This document shows, piece after piece, positions 31,357 to 38,396 of a stretch of DNA of 64,000 nt (position 1 is its first letter; each line of letters starts with the position of its first letter). The notes under the pieces are model-generated. The model saw only the letters and a program-made list of their open reading frames with translations. It searched no databases and was not told the DNA's origin. Source of the DNA: Stutzerimonas stutzeri. GTDB taxonomy: Bacteria > Pseudomonadota > Gammaproteobacteria > Pseudomonadales > Pseudomonadaceae. Position numbers and translations under genes: made by a program. The stretch spans positions 3,906,001 to 3,970,000 of the forward strand of contig NZ_CP139348.1 in NCBI RefSeq assembly GCF_038561965.1, in the 5' to 3' direction.

Positions 31357-32695
31357 GGCGTGGAGCCCCCGATAGGTGCAGCGCAATCAGCCCGGCACTC
31401 TGTTGTTCCAGCAGCTGAATCAGCCCCTTGCTGCGACTGGCCAGCAGGCTGTGCAGAAAGAGCAGCGGAATCGCCACGACCAGGCCCAGCACCGTGGTCA
31501 CCAGCGCCTGCGAGATGCCATCGGCCATCAGGCGCGAGTCGCCACCACCACTTTGGGTAATCGCTTGGAAGGTGATGATCATGCCGGTCACGGTACCCAG
31601 TAGACCGAGCAGCGGCGCCACGGCGGCAAGCAGCTTGAGCAGCGGCTGACCACGCTCCAGCGGCGGTGTTTCCTGAAGAATCGCTTCGTCCAGCTTGAGC
31701 TCCAGCGTCTCCAGGTCCGACAGTTGAGGCTTAGGCCCCAGCACGCCGATGATGCGCCCGAGCGGATTGTCGTCGCGCGGCTGGTTGAGTTCACGCATCT
31801 GGCTACTGACCTTACGGCCGACGCCACCGAGGTAAACCATGCGCCAGATCGCCAGCAGCAGACCGATCGCGCCGAGCACCAGAATCACGCCACCGACCAG
31901 GCCGCCTTGCTTGACGCGATCCCAGAGGTCGGGCTGGCGCTGCAATTGCGCGATCAAGGTGCCGCGGCTCGGGTCCACCGGCAGGGTGGCGAGCGCGTCG
32001 GAGCTTTTCAGGTAGTCGTCGATCAGGCCCTTGCCGGATGGCTGGCGTGTCGGCACCAGCAGCTCGCGGGCATCGGCGTCGTAGCGCAGGAAAGCATTGT
32101 CGGTAAAGGCAGAAAAGCTGCCAACGCGCAGCACAGGCTGCTCGTTACGGGCACCATCGGCACCCACCACTGGAAGCTGCACCCGTTCCACTCGGCCACT
32201 GGCGGCGAGGTCTTCCAGCAGCGTCATCCAGAACGCGTCCAGATCGTCGGCGGACGGCAGGGTGCGGCTTTCCGCCAGGCTACGCAGCTGCTTCACGCGT
32301 TCGGGATATTGAGCATTGAGCATGCTGTCCTGCCACTGACCCGCGATGTCACCGGCACTTTGACGGACCACACCGAACAATTCGCCCAGGTGGCCAACCC
32401 GCTGAGCCAGGAGTTTCTCCTGCTCGGCCAGCTCGGCTTCCTGGCGGTCGAAATCGGCTTTCAGTCGTTCGGCCTCGGCTTTTTGTTCAGCCAGGGCTGC
32501 ACGTGCGCGCGAAAGAAGCTGCTGTTGCTCACCACGGTCGCGGACGAAAGCCTGCTCACGGGACTGCATCGCGCTGACTTCCGCTGCTCGGTCGCTGCGA
32601 ATGCGTTCGAGCAGCTGATCAGGACTTAGCGGTTCTGCCGAATGAGCCGAGAGTGGCAATAGCGCTATAAGGAAGAGGGAAAACAGACGACTCAT
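31349..32695 (-). CDS. TtpC-like large MotA/TolQ/ExbB proton channel protein
   Basis: A 448-aa protein. It has signal peptide MSRLFSLFLIALLPLSAHS, a long periplasmic coiled coil (about 38-105, RARAALAEQKAEAERLKADFDRQEAELAEQEKLL in segments), a periplasmic domain, and a membrane helix (about 268-290). The C-terminal MotA/TolQ/ExbB domain has LLKLLAAVAPLLGLLGTVTGM (about 352-372) and ALVTTVLGLVVAIPLLFLHSLL (about 400). This layout is that of TtpC, the extra component that Vibrio TonB2 systems require. It overlaps the DUF3450 gene (ATGA) and exbB (8 nt). Confidence 0.9.
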   Translation of the reverse strand: MSRLFSLFLIALLPLSAHSAEPLSPDQLLERIRSDRAAEVSAMQSREQAFVRDRGEQQQLLSRARAALAEQKAEAERLKADFDRQEAELAEQEKLLAQRVGHLGELFGVVRQSAGDIAGQWQDSMLNAQYPERVKQLRSLAESRTLPSADDLDAFWMTLLEDLAASGRVERVQLPVVGADGARNEQPVLRVGSFSAFTDNAFLRYDADARELLVPTRQPSGKGLIDDYLKSSDALATLPVDPSRGTLIAQLQRQPDLWDRVKQGGLVGGVILVLGAIGLLLAIWRMVYLGGVGRKVSSQMRELNQPRDDNPLGRIIGVLGPKPQLSDLETLELKLDEAILQETPPLERGQPLLKLLAAVAPLLGLLGTVTGMIITFQAITQSGGGDSRLMADGISQALVTTVLGLVVAIPLLFLHSLLASRSKGLIQLLEQQSAGLIALHLSGAPRRD

Positions 32696-33477
32696 TGCGC
32701 GGCCTCCTCGGCCAGGGTCTTCACGGGCAGTTGCAGATAGGCGGGCGCCTGCTGCTGGCGGGCAATGGCAATAGCCTGCGTCAGCGGACGGCGGGCGCTG
32801 CCCTCGAGCACTTCCCAGCTGCGCGTCTGCGGGTTCCACCAGCCGCTCTCATGAGCATCGAGGGTCTGGTAATAGAGCATTACCCGACCCAGCCGCAGGA
32901 ATTCCACGCTGCGCGAGTCGCCATCACCAGGCAGCTCACCACGCCAGGCCTCCAGCGTGCGGCCATAGTCGCTTTCGATCTGATAGGCCTCAAGGATGCG
33001 GCGATACTTTTCAGCCAGGCTGACATCGGCCCGCGCCAGCAAGTCCTGCAGACCGGCAAGACGGTCCGCGCGCTCATCGGGCAGGAACGGCACGTCGGCG
33101 GCAATGAACTCGCCCAGCACCTCGACCATACGACTCATCTGCGGCGTCACCGCTTCCTGGGTACGCTCGATGCTGTCCAGCTGGCGCTGAAATCCGACCA
33201 ACTCCTTGCGCTGCGCCGCGGTGAGTTCCTGAAGCTGCTTGTTGTATGCCTTCAGCGCCTCGGTCTGCTGCAGAGCACTGCGGTACTCGTTGAGCATCTC
33301 GCGAGTGGCGTCGTCGAGCTGATCGATCCGCGCTTGCGAAGCCTTGGCTTCGGCAGACAGACGCTCGCTCTCACCCAGCGCAGCGTCCAGCGGAGCCGCA
33401 GACAGCGACCCCGCGTAAAGCTGCAGACAGCACGGCAGCACGGCAACCGCCAACAGGCGGGGGATGAAGGAAGGCAT
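32692..33477 (-). CDS. Periplasmic DUF3450 protein, first gene of the TonB2-type operon
   Basis: A 261-aa precursor with signal peptide MPSFIPRLLAVAVLPCCLQLYAG and a long coiled coil (about 35-115: SERLSAEAKASQARIDQLDDATREML, ALKAYNKQLQELTAAQRKEL). The DUF3450 core follows, including VPFLPDERADRLAGLQDLL, YRRILEAYQIESDYGRTLEAW and LRLGRVMLYYQTLD. DUF3450 genes regularly precede TtpC-ExbB-ExbD-TonB loci; the protein presumably interacts with the TtpC coiled coil. Its exact role is unknown. A promoter-like sequence overlapped by a Fur-like site lies 42 bp upstream. Confidence 0.88.
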   Translation of the reverse strand: MPSFIPRLLAVAVLPCCLQLYAGSLSAAPLDAALGESERLSAEAKASQARIDQLDDATREMLNEYRSALQQTEALKAYNKQLQELTAAQRKELVGFQRQLDSIERTQEAVTPQMSRMVEVLGEFIAADVPFLPDERADRLAGLQDLLARADVSLAEKYRRILEAYQIESDYGRTLEAWRGELPGDGDSRSVEFLRLGRVMLYYQTLDAHESGWWNPQTRSWEVLEGSARRPLTQAIAIARQQQAPAYLQLPVKTLAEEAAQ

Positions 33478-33518
33478 TGAAGGATCCTTGCAGACGGGCG
33501 TTAACTCAAAAGAGAAAC

Positions 33519-33547
33519 ATTATCATCTGAGAATTGACGCAAAGCAA
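33519..33547 (-). promoter_or_regulatory. Promoter for the TonB2-type operon with an overlapping Fur-like site
   Basis: On the minus strand TTGCTT-N17-GATAAT (33547 to 33519) matches sigma70 spacing. The region 33512-33532 reads TCAGATGATAATGTTTCTC, which resembles a degenerate Fur box made of GATAAT-type hexamers. Repression by Fur would fit a TonB system. The motif is imperfect, so regulation is inferred. Confidence 0.45.
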
Positions 33548-33584
33548 CCCTGCCGCTATGTCGCATGCAGCGAGGCGTTTTTCA

Positions 33585-33598
33585 TTGAGCTGGATCAA
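33585..33598 (+). promoter_or_regulatory. ANR/FNR box upstream of the OmpW-family gene
   Basis: TTGAG-N4-ATCAA differs from the ANR/FNR consensus TTGAT-N4-ATCAA at one position. It lies 64 bp upstream of the OmpW start, a workable distance for activation at -41. P. aeruginosa OprG, an OmpW-family protein, is known to be ANR-dependent. Confidence 0.7.
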
Positions 33599-33661
33599 AA
33601 AGCCCCCGCGCTCAATCCCTACCATGGCCCCCAATCGCATTACACCAAACGGAGCATCATC

Positions 33662-34339
33662 ATGCGCAAGACCCTGTTCACCGTTTCCGCGCTGGCCCTG
33701 GCGCTGGCCGCCCCCTTCGCCCAGGCTTTCGAGGCCGGGGACATCATCGTTCGCGCCGGTGCTATTACCGTTGATCCGCGTGAAGATAGCAGCAGTATTT
33801 CTACAGCGGTGACCGGCCCAATCGGGGGCACAAAGGCTACTCTCGACAGCAACACTCAGCTTGGTCTGAACTTCGCCTACATGGTGACCGACAAGGTAGG
33901 CATCGAGCTGCTGGCTGCGACTCCGTTCAGCCACGACGTTGGTGTTAAAGGGCTGGGAGCACCGCTCGATGGCAAATTCGGGACCATCAAGCACCTTCCG
34001 CCGACCCTGAGCGTTATCTACTACCCGCTCGACAAGACTTCTGCATTCCAGCCTTATGTCGGAGCAGGCGTTAACTACACCTGGTTCTTCGATGACAAGC
34101 TAAGCAGCCAAGCCGAGAGCAACGGCTTCAATGGCTTGGATTTGAAAAACTCCTGGGGCCTGGCTGCTCAAGTCGGCATGGACTACATGCTCACCGACAA
34201 CATCATGCTGAACGCCCAGGTTCGCTATATCGACATCGACACCGAAGCGACCTCCAACCATGCGGCGCTCGGCAAAGTCAAAGTCGACGTAGACGTAGAC
34301 CCGTTCGTCTACATGGTCGGTCTCGGCTACAAGTTCTGA
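33662..34339 (+). CDS. oprG: OmpW-family outer-membrane protein (OprG-like)
   Basis: A 225-aa precursor with signal peptide MRKTLFTVSALALALAAPFAQA and an eight-stranded OmpW barrel: AGDIIVRAGAITVDP, the long first loop, LGLNFAYMVTDKVGIELLAATPFSHD, PTLSVIYYPLDK, FQPYVGAGVNYTWFF, WGLAAQVGMDYMLTD. It ends in a barrel-terminal Phe (GLGYKF). The OmpW family includes OprG, a narrow hydrophobic-solute channel induced without oxygen. The ATG at 33662 gives the signal peptide; the frame opens earlier without a better start. Its position after the PA4063-4066-like operon and before the epimerase is that of oprG in P. aeruginosa, and the ANR box agrees. Confidence 0.88.
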   Translation: MRKTLFTVSALALALAAPFAQAFEAGDIIVRAGAITVDPREDSSSISTAVTGPIGGTKATLDSNTQLGLNFAYMVTDKVGIELLAATPFSHDVGVKGLGAPLDGKFGTIKHLPPTLSVIYYPLDKTSAFQPYVGAGVNYTWFFDDKLSSQAESNGFNGLDLKNSWGLAAQVGMDYMLTDNIMLNAQVRYIDIDTEATSNHAALGKVKVDVDVDPFVYMVGLGYKF

Positions 34340-34368
34340 CGAAACCGGCCTAGCCGAATCGCAGACAG

Positions 34369-34395
34369 ACAAAAGGCGCCTAAGGCGCCTTTTGT
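34369..34395. terminator. Terminator after the OmpW-family gene (probably bidirectional)
   Basis: ACAAAAGGCGCC / TAA / GGCGCCTTTTGT has 12-bp perfect arms, followed by GCTTTT on the plus strand. It lies 30 bp after the oprG stop and 18 bp before the end of the minus-strand epimerase gene, so it can serve both. Confidence 0.85.
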
Positions 34396-34413
34396 GCTTT
34401 TAGCGTTCGCCTC

Positions 34414-35343
34414 TTACAAGCCCAACAACTTCGCCAACCCTTCCCGCATGCTGGTCGGCGGCTCCGGCAGGCGATAGCGCTGTAGCAGCCGCGCATTGTT
34501 CGCTCGCGAATGACGAATATCCCCCGAACGCGGAGCCTGATAGTTCACCTCGGGCAAACCACCCAGCACATCGCCGATCGCCTCAAGCAGCTGATTCAGC
34601 GACGTCGCCTGATTAAGCCCAACATTCACCGCCCCTTCCAGCACCCCGGGCGACTCCAGCGCCTGCACCAGCACGTCGACCAAGTCGCCAACATAGACGA
34701 AGTCTCGCGTCTGCTCACCATCGCCGAACACCGCGATTGACAAGCCCTTCTGCGCGCGCTCGGTAAAGATGCTGATCACACCGGAATATGGTGACGAGGG
34801 ATCCTGTCGCGGCCCGAAGATATTGAAGAAACGGAAGACCACCGGTTCCAGACCATGCTGGCGGCGATAGAAATCCAGGTAATGCTCGCTGGCCAGCTTG
34901 TCCGCGGCATAAGGCGTCAGCGGCGCCTTCGGCGTGTCTTCGTCGATAGACTGGCCTTCGCCATTGTTGCCATAGACGGCAGCGCTCGAAGCGAACAGCA
35001 CGCGCTTCACGCCCGCCTCGCGCATTGCCTCGCACAGATTGAGGGTGCCGATCAGGTTGCTCTGGTGCGTACCGAACGGATCGTCCACCGACGCCTGCAC
35101 CGACGCCACGGCGGCCAGATGCACAACAGCTCTACAGCCCTGCATCGCAAGGCGGACGCACTCAGCATCAGCCACATCACCGACGATCAGCTCAACGTCC
35201 GTGCTCTGCGGCAGGTTCTCGCGCTTGCCGGTCGAAAGGTTGTCGAGCACACGAACGGCGTAGCCGCGCGCCAGCAGCGCATCGACCAGATTCGATCCAA
35301 TGAACCCGGCACCGCCGGTGACCAGAATTGGGGCATCAGCCAT
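34414..35343 (-). CDS. NAD-dependent epimerase/dehydratase (UDP-glucose 4-epimerase-like)
   Basis: A 309-aa extended short-chain dehydrogenase. The NAD-binding motif GGAGFIGSN (10-18), DNLSTGKRENL, and HLAAVASVQASVDDP are present. The catalytic set is S119-S120 (FASSAAVYG) and Y145-x3-K149 (PYAADK), and the sugar-nucleotide end has RFFNIFGPRQDPSSPYSGVI. It resembles GalE/WbpP-type UDP-hexose or UDP-HexNAc 4-epimerases used for surface polysaccharides, but the exact substrate cannot be read. Its first 8 nt overlap the sugar-nucleotide-binding gene upstream, so the two are coupled. Confidence 0.88.
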   Translation of the reverse strand: MADAPILVTGGAGFIGSNLVDALLARGYAVRVLDNLSTGKRENLPQSTDVELIVGDVADAECVRLAMQGCRAVVHLAAVASVQASVDDPFGTHQSNLIGTLNLCEAMREAGVKRVLFASSAAVYGNNGEGQSIDEDTPKAPLTPYAADKLASEHYLDFYRRQHGLEPVVFRFFNIFGPRQDPSSPYSGVISIFTERAQKGLSIAVFGDGEQTRDFVYVGDLVDVLVQALESPGVLEGAVNVGLNQATSLNQLLEAIGDVLGGLPEVNYQAPRSGDIRHSRANNARLLQRYRLPEPPTSMREGLAKLLGL

Positions 35344-36220
35344 GACGGTAATAGCGCTCCAGCAGGCTCGGCAGCCCCGTGCGCCAGGCGCGCGGCTTGA
35401 TGCCGAATGTGGTGAAAATCTTTTTGCATGCGAGCACACCGTGCTGCGGCTCGGCAGCAGCATCTGAACAATCGGCATGAGCCACGGCTGTCAGGTTCGC
35501 TTTCGTTACGTCGCGGTACCTACCAGCCTCACCGAGCAGCGCTTGCCCGACCAGCAAAGGCGTGGAAGCTTCATGCCCGCCGTAGTGATAGGTGCCCCAC
35601 AGCGGTGCCTGGCAGTCGAGCTGCTTCAACACCGCCAGGATCACCCGAGCGGCATCGTCCACTGGCGTCGGATTGCCGCGCCGGTCATCCGCCAGCAGTA
35701 TCGGATCGCTCTGCTCCAGCCGCTGCAGTACACGCCCCAATACACCGTCGCGACTGTCATCAAGCAACCAGCCAAAACGCAGCAGTACGTGGCGTGGACA
35801 TAACGAGCGCACGCTCTGCTCGATACGCCAGAGCGCCTTGCCCCGCGTGTCCAACGGCGCGACTTCGTCCTTCTCGCTGTACGCCGTGGTACGGGCACCG
35901 TCGAACACGCGGTAGCTCGACGGCTGCAATAGCACGAAATCGTGATGCTGGCAGAGTTCGGCGAGGCGATCGACCGCGCGCTCCTGAGCAGCAAGCGCAG
36001 TCTCATTGGGCTGCCCGCTCTGAAACCAGTCGTAATAGTAGGCAAGATTGACCACGACATCCGGACGGTTGTCGTCGAGCAACTGGGTAAGACTGGCGGC
36101 GTCCCAGCCCTGGGCAGGCGGGCGCGGCGCGAGAAAACCGATGTCTTCCTCAGCGCCGAGGCGGATGAGCGCCTGGCCCAGGGCATTGCCGCCGCCCAAC
36201 AGCATCAGGCGCATTCGCAT
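35336..36220 (-). CDS. RmlD-like SDR sugar-nucleotide-binding protein, catalytic motif apparently lost
   Basis: A 294-aa Rossmann-fold protein with LLGGGNALGQALIRLG at the N-terminus, VVVNLAYYYDW, LLQPSSYRVFDG and LRFGWLLDD as in RmlD (dTDP-4-dehydrorhamnose reductase). At the place of the YxxxK catalytic pair the sequence reads PLDTRGKALWRIE, with no Tyr and no correctly spaced Lys. It may therefore bind a sugar nucleotide or act as a partner of the downstream epimerase rather than as a reductase. Starts at 36220 or 36214 are equally possible. It lies 10 bp after ssb. Confidence 0.78.
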   Translation of the reverse strand: MRMRLMLLGGGNALGQALIRLGAEEDIGFLAPRPPAQGWDAASLTQLLDDNRPDVVVNLAYYYDWFQSGQPNETALAAQERAVDRLAELCQHHDFVLLQPSSYRVFDGARTTAYSEKDEVAPLDTRGKALWRIEQSVRSLCPRHVLLRFGWLLDDSRDGVLGRVLQRLEQSDPILLADDRRGNPTPVDDAARVILAVLKQLDCQAPLWGTYHYGGHEASTPLLVGQALLGEAGRYRDVTKANLTAVAHADCSDAAAEPQHGVLACKKIFTTFGIKPRAWRTGLPSLLERYYRHG

Positions 36221-36230
36221 TCAAAAAACT

Positions 36231-36728
36231 CTAGAAGGGGATGTCGTCGTCGAAGCTGTCGTAGTCCGGTGCCGGCTGCTGCCGTGCAGCGGGCTGCTGC
36301 GACTGCGGCTGTGCCTGCTGACGCGGCGCCTGTTGCGGCTCGCGCTGCGGACGAGCTTGACGCGGTGCTTCGTCGGCACTGCCGCCACGACCGCCGAGCA
36401 GCTGCATGCTGCCGTTCATGTCGACCACGATCTCGGTGGTGTAGCGCTTGACGCCGTCCTTCTCCCACTCGCGGGTCTGCAGACGGCCTTCGATGTAGCA
36501 CTGCGAACCCTTGCGCAGGTATTCGCCGGCGATCTCGGCGACCTTACCGAACAGCACGACACGGTGCCACTCGGTGCGTTCCTGTAGCTGGCCGGTCTGC
36601 TTATCCTTCCAGCTGTCGGTGGTTGCCAGCGTGATGTTGGTCACCGCATTGCCATTGGGCATGTAGCGGGTTTCCGGGTCGCCGCCGACATTGCCGATCA
36701 AGATGACTTTATTCACCCCTCTGGCCAT
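36231..36728 (-). CDS. ssb: Single-stranded DNA-binding protein
   Basis: A 165-aa SSB. The OB fold covers about 1-110 (MARGVNKVILIGNVGGDPETRY, TDSWKDKQTGQLQERTEWHRVV, YIEGRLQTREWEKDGVKRYTTEI). A Gln/Pro/Arg-rich disordered tail follows, then the acidic protein-interaction tip DSFDDDIPF. GAGGAG precedes the ATG at 36728. It coats single-stranded DNA in replication and repair. No LexA-type box is evident in the 169 bp upstream. The MFS gene lies directly upstream and uvrA beyond it, the standard Pseudomonas neighbourhood. Confidence 0.97.
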   Translation of the reverse strand: MARGVNKVILIGNVGGDPETRYMPNGNAVTNITLATTDSWKDKQTGQLQERTEWHRVVLFGKVAEIAGEYLRKGSQCYIEGRLQTREWEKDGVKRYTTEIVVDMNGSMQLLGGRGGSADEAPRQARPQREPQQAPRQQAQPQSQQPAARQQPAPDYDSFDDDIPF

Positions 36729-36897
36729 GGGTAACTCCTCTTGGAACAATGAGATTAAATGGGCTCGCCGATGGCGCTCCTGCTACCAACAAACCCGATG
36801 ACCGCGAATCTTACCTCAGCCACCCCTTACAACCAACCGACGCACATTCAAGTTGCGCCGGCTTTGCGCGACCCATCTGGATTACAAGCGCACAACC

Positions 36898-38265
36898 TTA
36901 AGCGACAAGACGATCCAGCGTTTCACGGTCCAGCAATTGCGTATCGACCTTGATGTAGGCCGCCGCCTCGTCGATAACGATCAGGACATCGCTGACTCCG
37001 GCAACCTGCAGCAGGTCATCGCCAAGCCTGGCATTAGCGAGCGCACCGCTGGAGAGAGGCAGGCGCAGACTGGTCACATAGGGCGGCTCGCGCATGCTGA
37101 AAGCGACCACGAACCACAGCGCGCAGAGTGCAGCGCAGCCGCCGAACACCAACGCTAACCCACCCTGCTGATAGAGCATGCCGCCCAGCACGCCACCCAG
37201 ACCGGCACCAAGGAACTGACTCGTGGAATAGACGCCCATTGCGGTGCCCTTGCCGCCAGCAGGCGCAACCTTGCTGATCAGCGATGGCAAGGAAGCTTCC
37301 AGCAGATTGAACGCGATGAAGAAGCCCACCATGCCGACAACCAGCATCCACAGCCCGTTACCGAACCACCAGAAAAACAGCTCGCAAAGCAGCAACGCGG
37401 TGACCGCCCCCAACAGCACGCGACGCATCTGCCGCTTCTTCTCACCATAAATAATGAAAGGGATCATGCCGAAGAAGCCGACTAGCAAGGCCGTGAGATA
37501 AACCCACCAGTGCTCTTCTTTGGGCAGCGCGCCCTGCTCCACCAGCGCCAGCGGCAGCGCGACGAAACTGGCCATCAGAATGGCGTGCAGCGCCAGGATG
37601 CTGAAATCCAGACGCAGTAGATCGGGATGGCGCAGGGTCAACCCGAGCGCCTGCTTGGCGACCGCGGACTCTCGATGACGCACATGGGCCTCGGCCTTTG
37701 GTAGCACTGCGACGATGACGCCACCGAGCATTGCCATCCCAGCGGTCACCCAGAACAGCCCGGACAAGCCGAAGGCACGGGTCAGCAACGGCCCGACAAT
37801 CATCGCTACAGCAAAGGAAAACCCGATGCTCACCCCGATCAGCGCCATCGCCTTGGTCCGATGCTGTTCGCGGGTCAAGTCTGAAAGAAGTGCCATCACA
37901 GCCGCTGAAATCGCTCCGGCTCCTTGCAGAATGCGCCCCGCGATGACGCCCCAGATGCTGTCAGACATCGCCGCCAGCGCGGCGCCGGCGGCGAAGATCA
38001 ACAAGCCGAAATAGATGATCGGCAAGCGCCCGATGCGATCGGAGAGAATACCGAAGGGAATTTGCAGCAGCGCCTGGGTCAAACCATAGGCACCTATCGC
38101 AAGGCCGATCAGGGTCGGCGTAGCGCCTTCCAGATCCATGCCGTAGGTGGCCAGCACGGGCAAAACCATGAACATGCCGAGCATGCGAAAAGCGAACACC
38201 AATGCCAGCCCGGAGGCTGCGCGTGTCTCGCTGGCGCTCATGCGCTCGCTGTAGGGGTCCTGCAT
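36898..38265 (-). CDS. YajR-like major facilitator transporter with a C-terminal YAM-type domain
   Basis: A 455-aa inner-membrane protein with 12 predicted helices. The MFS signature between helices 2 and 3 is FGILSDRIGRLPII. After the last helix (ending near 395) comes a soluble C-terminal domain of about 55 residues (ARLGDDLLQVAGVSDVLIVIDEAAAYIKVDTQLLD) with the beta-alpha-beta pattern of the ferredoxin-like YAM domain of E. coli YajR. The substrate is unknown. M1 (38265) and M9 (38241) are both possible starts. The gene is divergent from uvrA and upstream of ssb. Confidence 0.88.
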   Translation of the reverse strand: MQDPYSERMSASETRAASGLALVFAFRMLGMFMVLPVLATYGMDLEGATPTLIGLAIGAYGLTQALLQIPFGILSDRIGRLPIIYFGLLIFAAGAALAAMSDSIWGVIAGRILQGAGAISAAVMALLSDLTREQHRTKAMALIGVSIGFSFAVAMIVGPLLTRAFGLSGLFWVTAGMAMLGGVIVAVLPKAEAHVRHRESAVAKQALGLTLRHPDLLRLDFSILALHAILMASFVALPLALVEQGALPKEEHWWVYLTALLVGFFGMIPFIIYGEKKRQMRRVLLGAVTALLLCELFFWWFGNGLWMLVVGMVGFFIAFNLLEASLPSLISKVAPAGGKGTAMGVYSTSQFLGAGLGGVLGGMLYQQGGLALVFGGCAALCALWFVVAFSMREPPYVTSLRLPLSSGALANARLGDDLLQVAGVSDVLIVIDEAAAYIKVDTQLLDRETLDRLVA

Positions 38266-38335
38266 GGAGGGTCTCGCTTGTATGAACCGGCGGCGATTCT
38301 AGCAGCCCAACCCTGTTCGGCACAGGCGCACGGTT

Positions 38336-38365
38336 TTGCCGCGACTATCTCCCCGGCCGTATACT
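38336..38365 (+). promoter_or_regulatory. Candidate uvrA promoter
   Basis: TTGCCG-N18-TATACT lies 32 bp before the uvrA start. The -10 is good and the -35 moderate with an 18-bp spacer. No clear Pseudomonas LexA box (CTGT-N8-ACAG) overlaps it. Confidence 0.4.
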
Positions 38366-38396
38366 TTCGGGTTTCCGCCCGCCACGCGAGGCTGTT

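Noticed and set aside
38266..38396. LexA (SOS) box in the uvrA upstream region
   Set aside because: No sequence close to CTGT-N8-ACAG was found; CTGTTCGGCACAG has the wrong spacing and lies upstream of the likely promoter.
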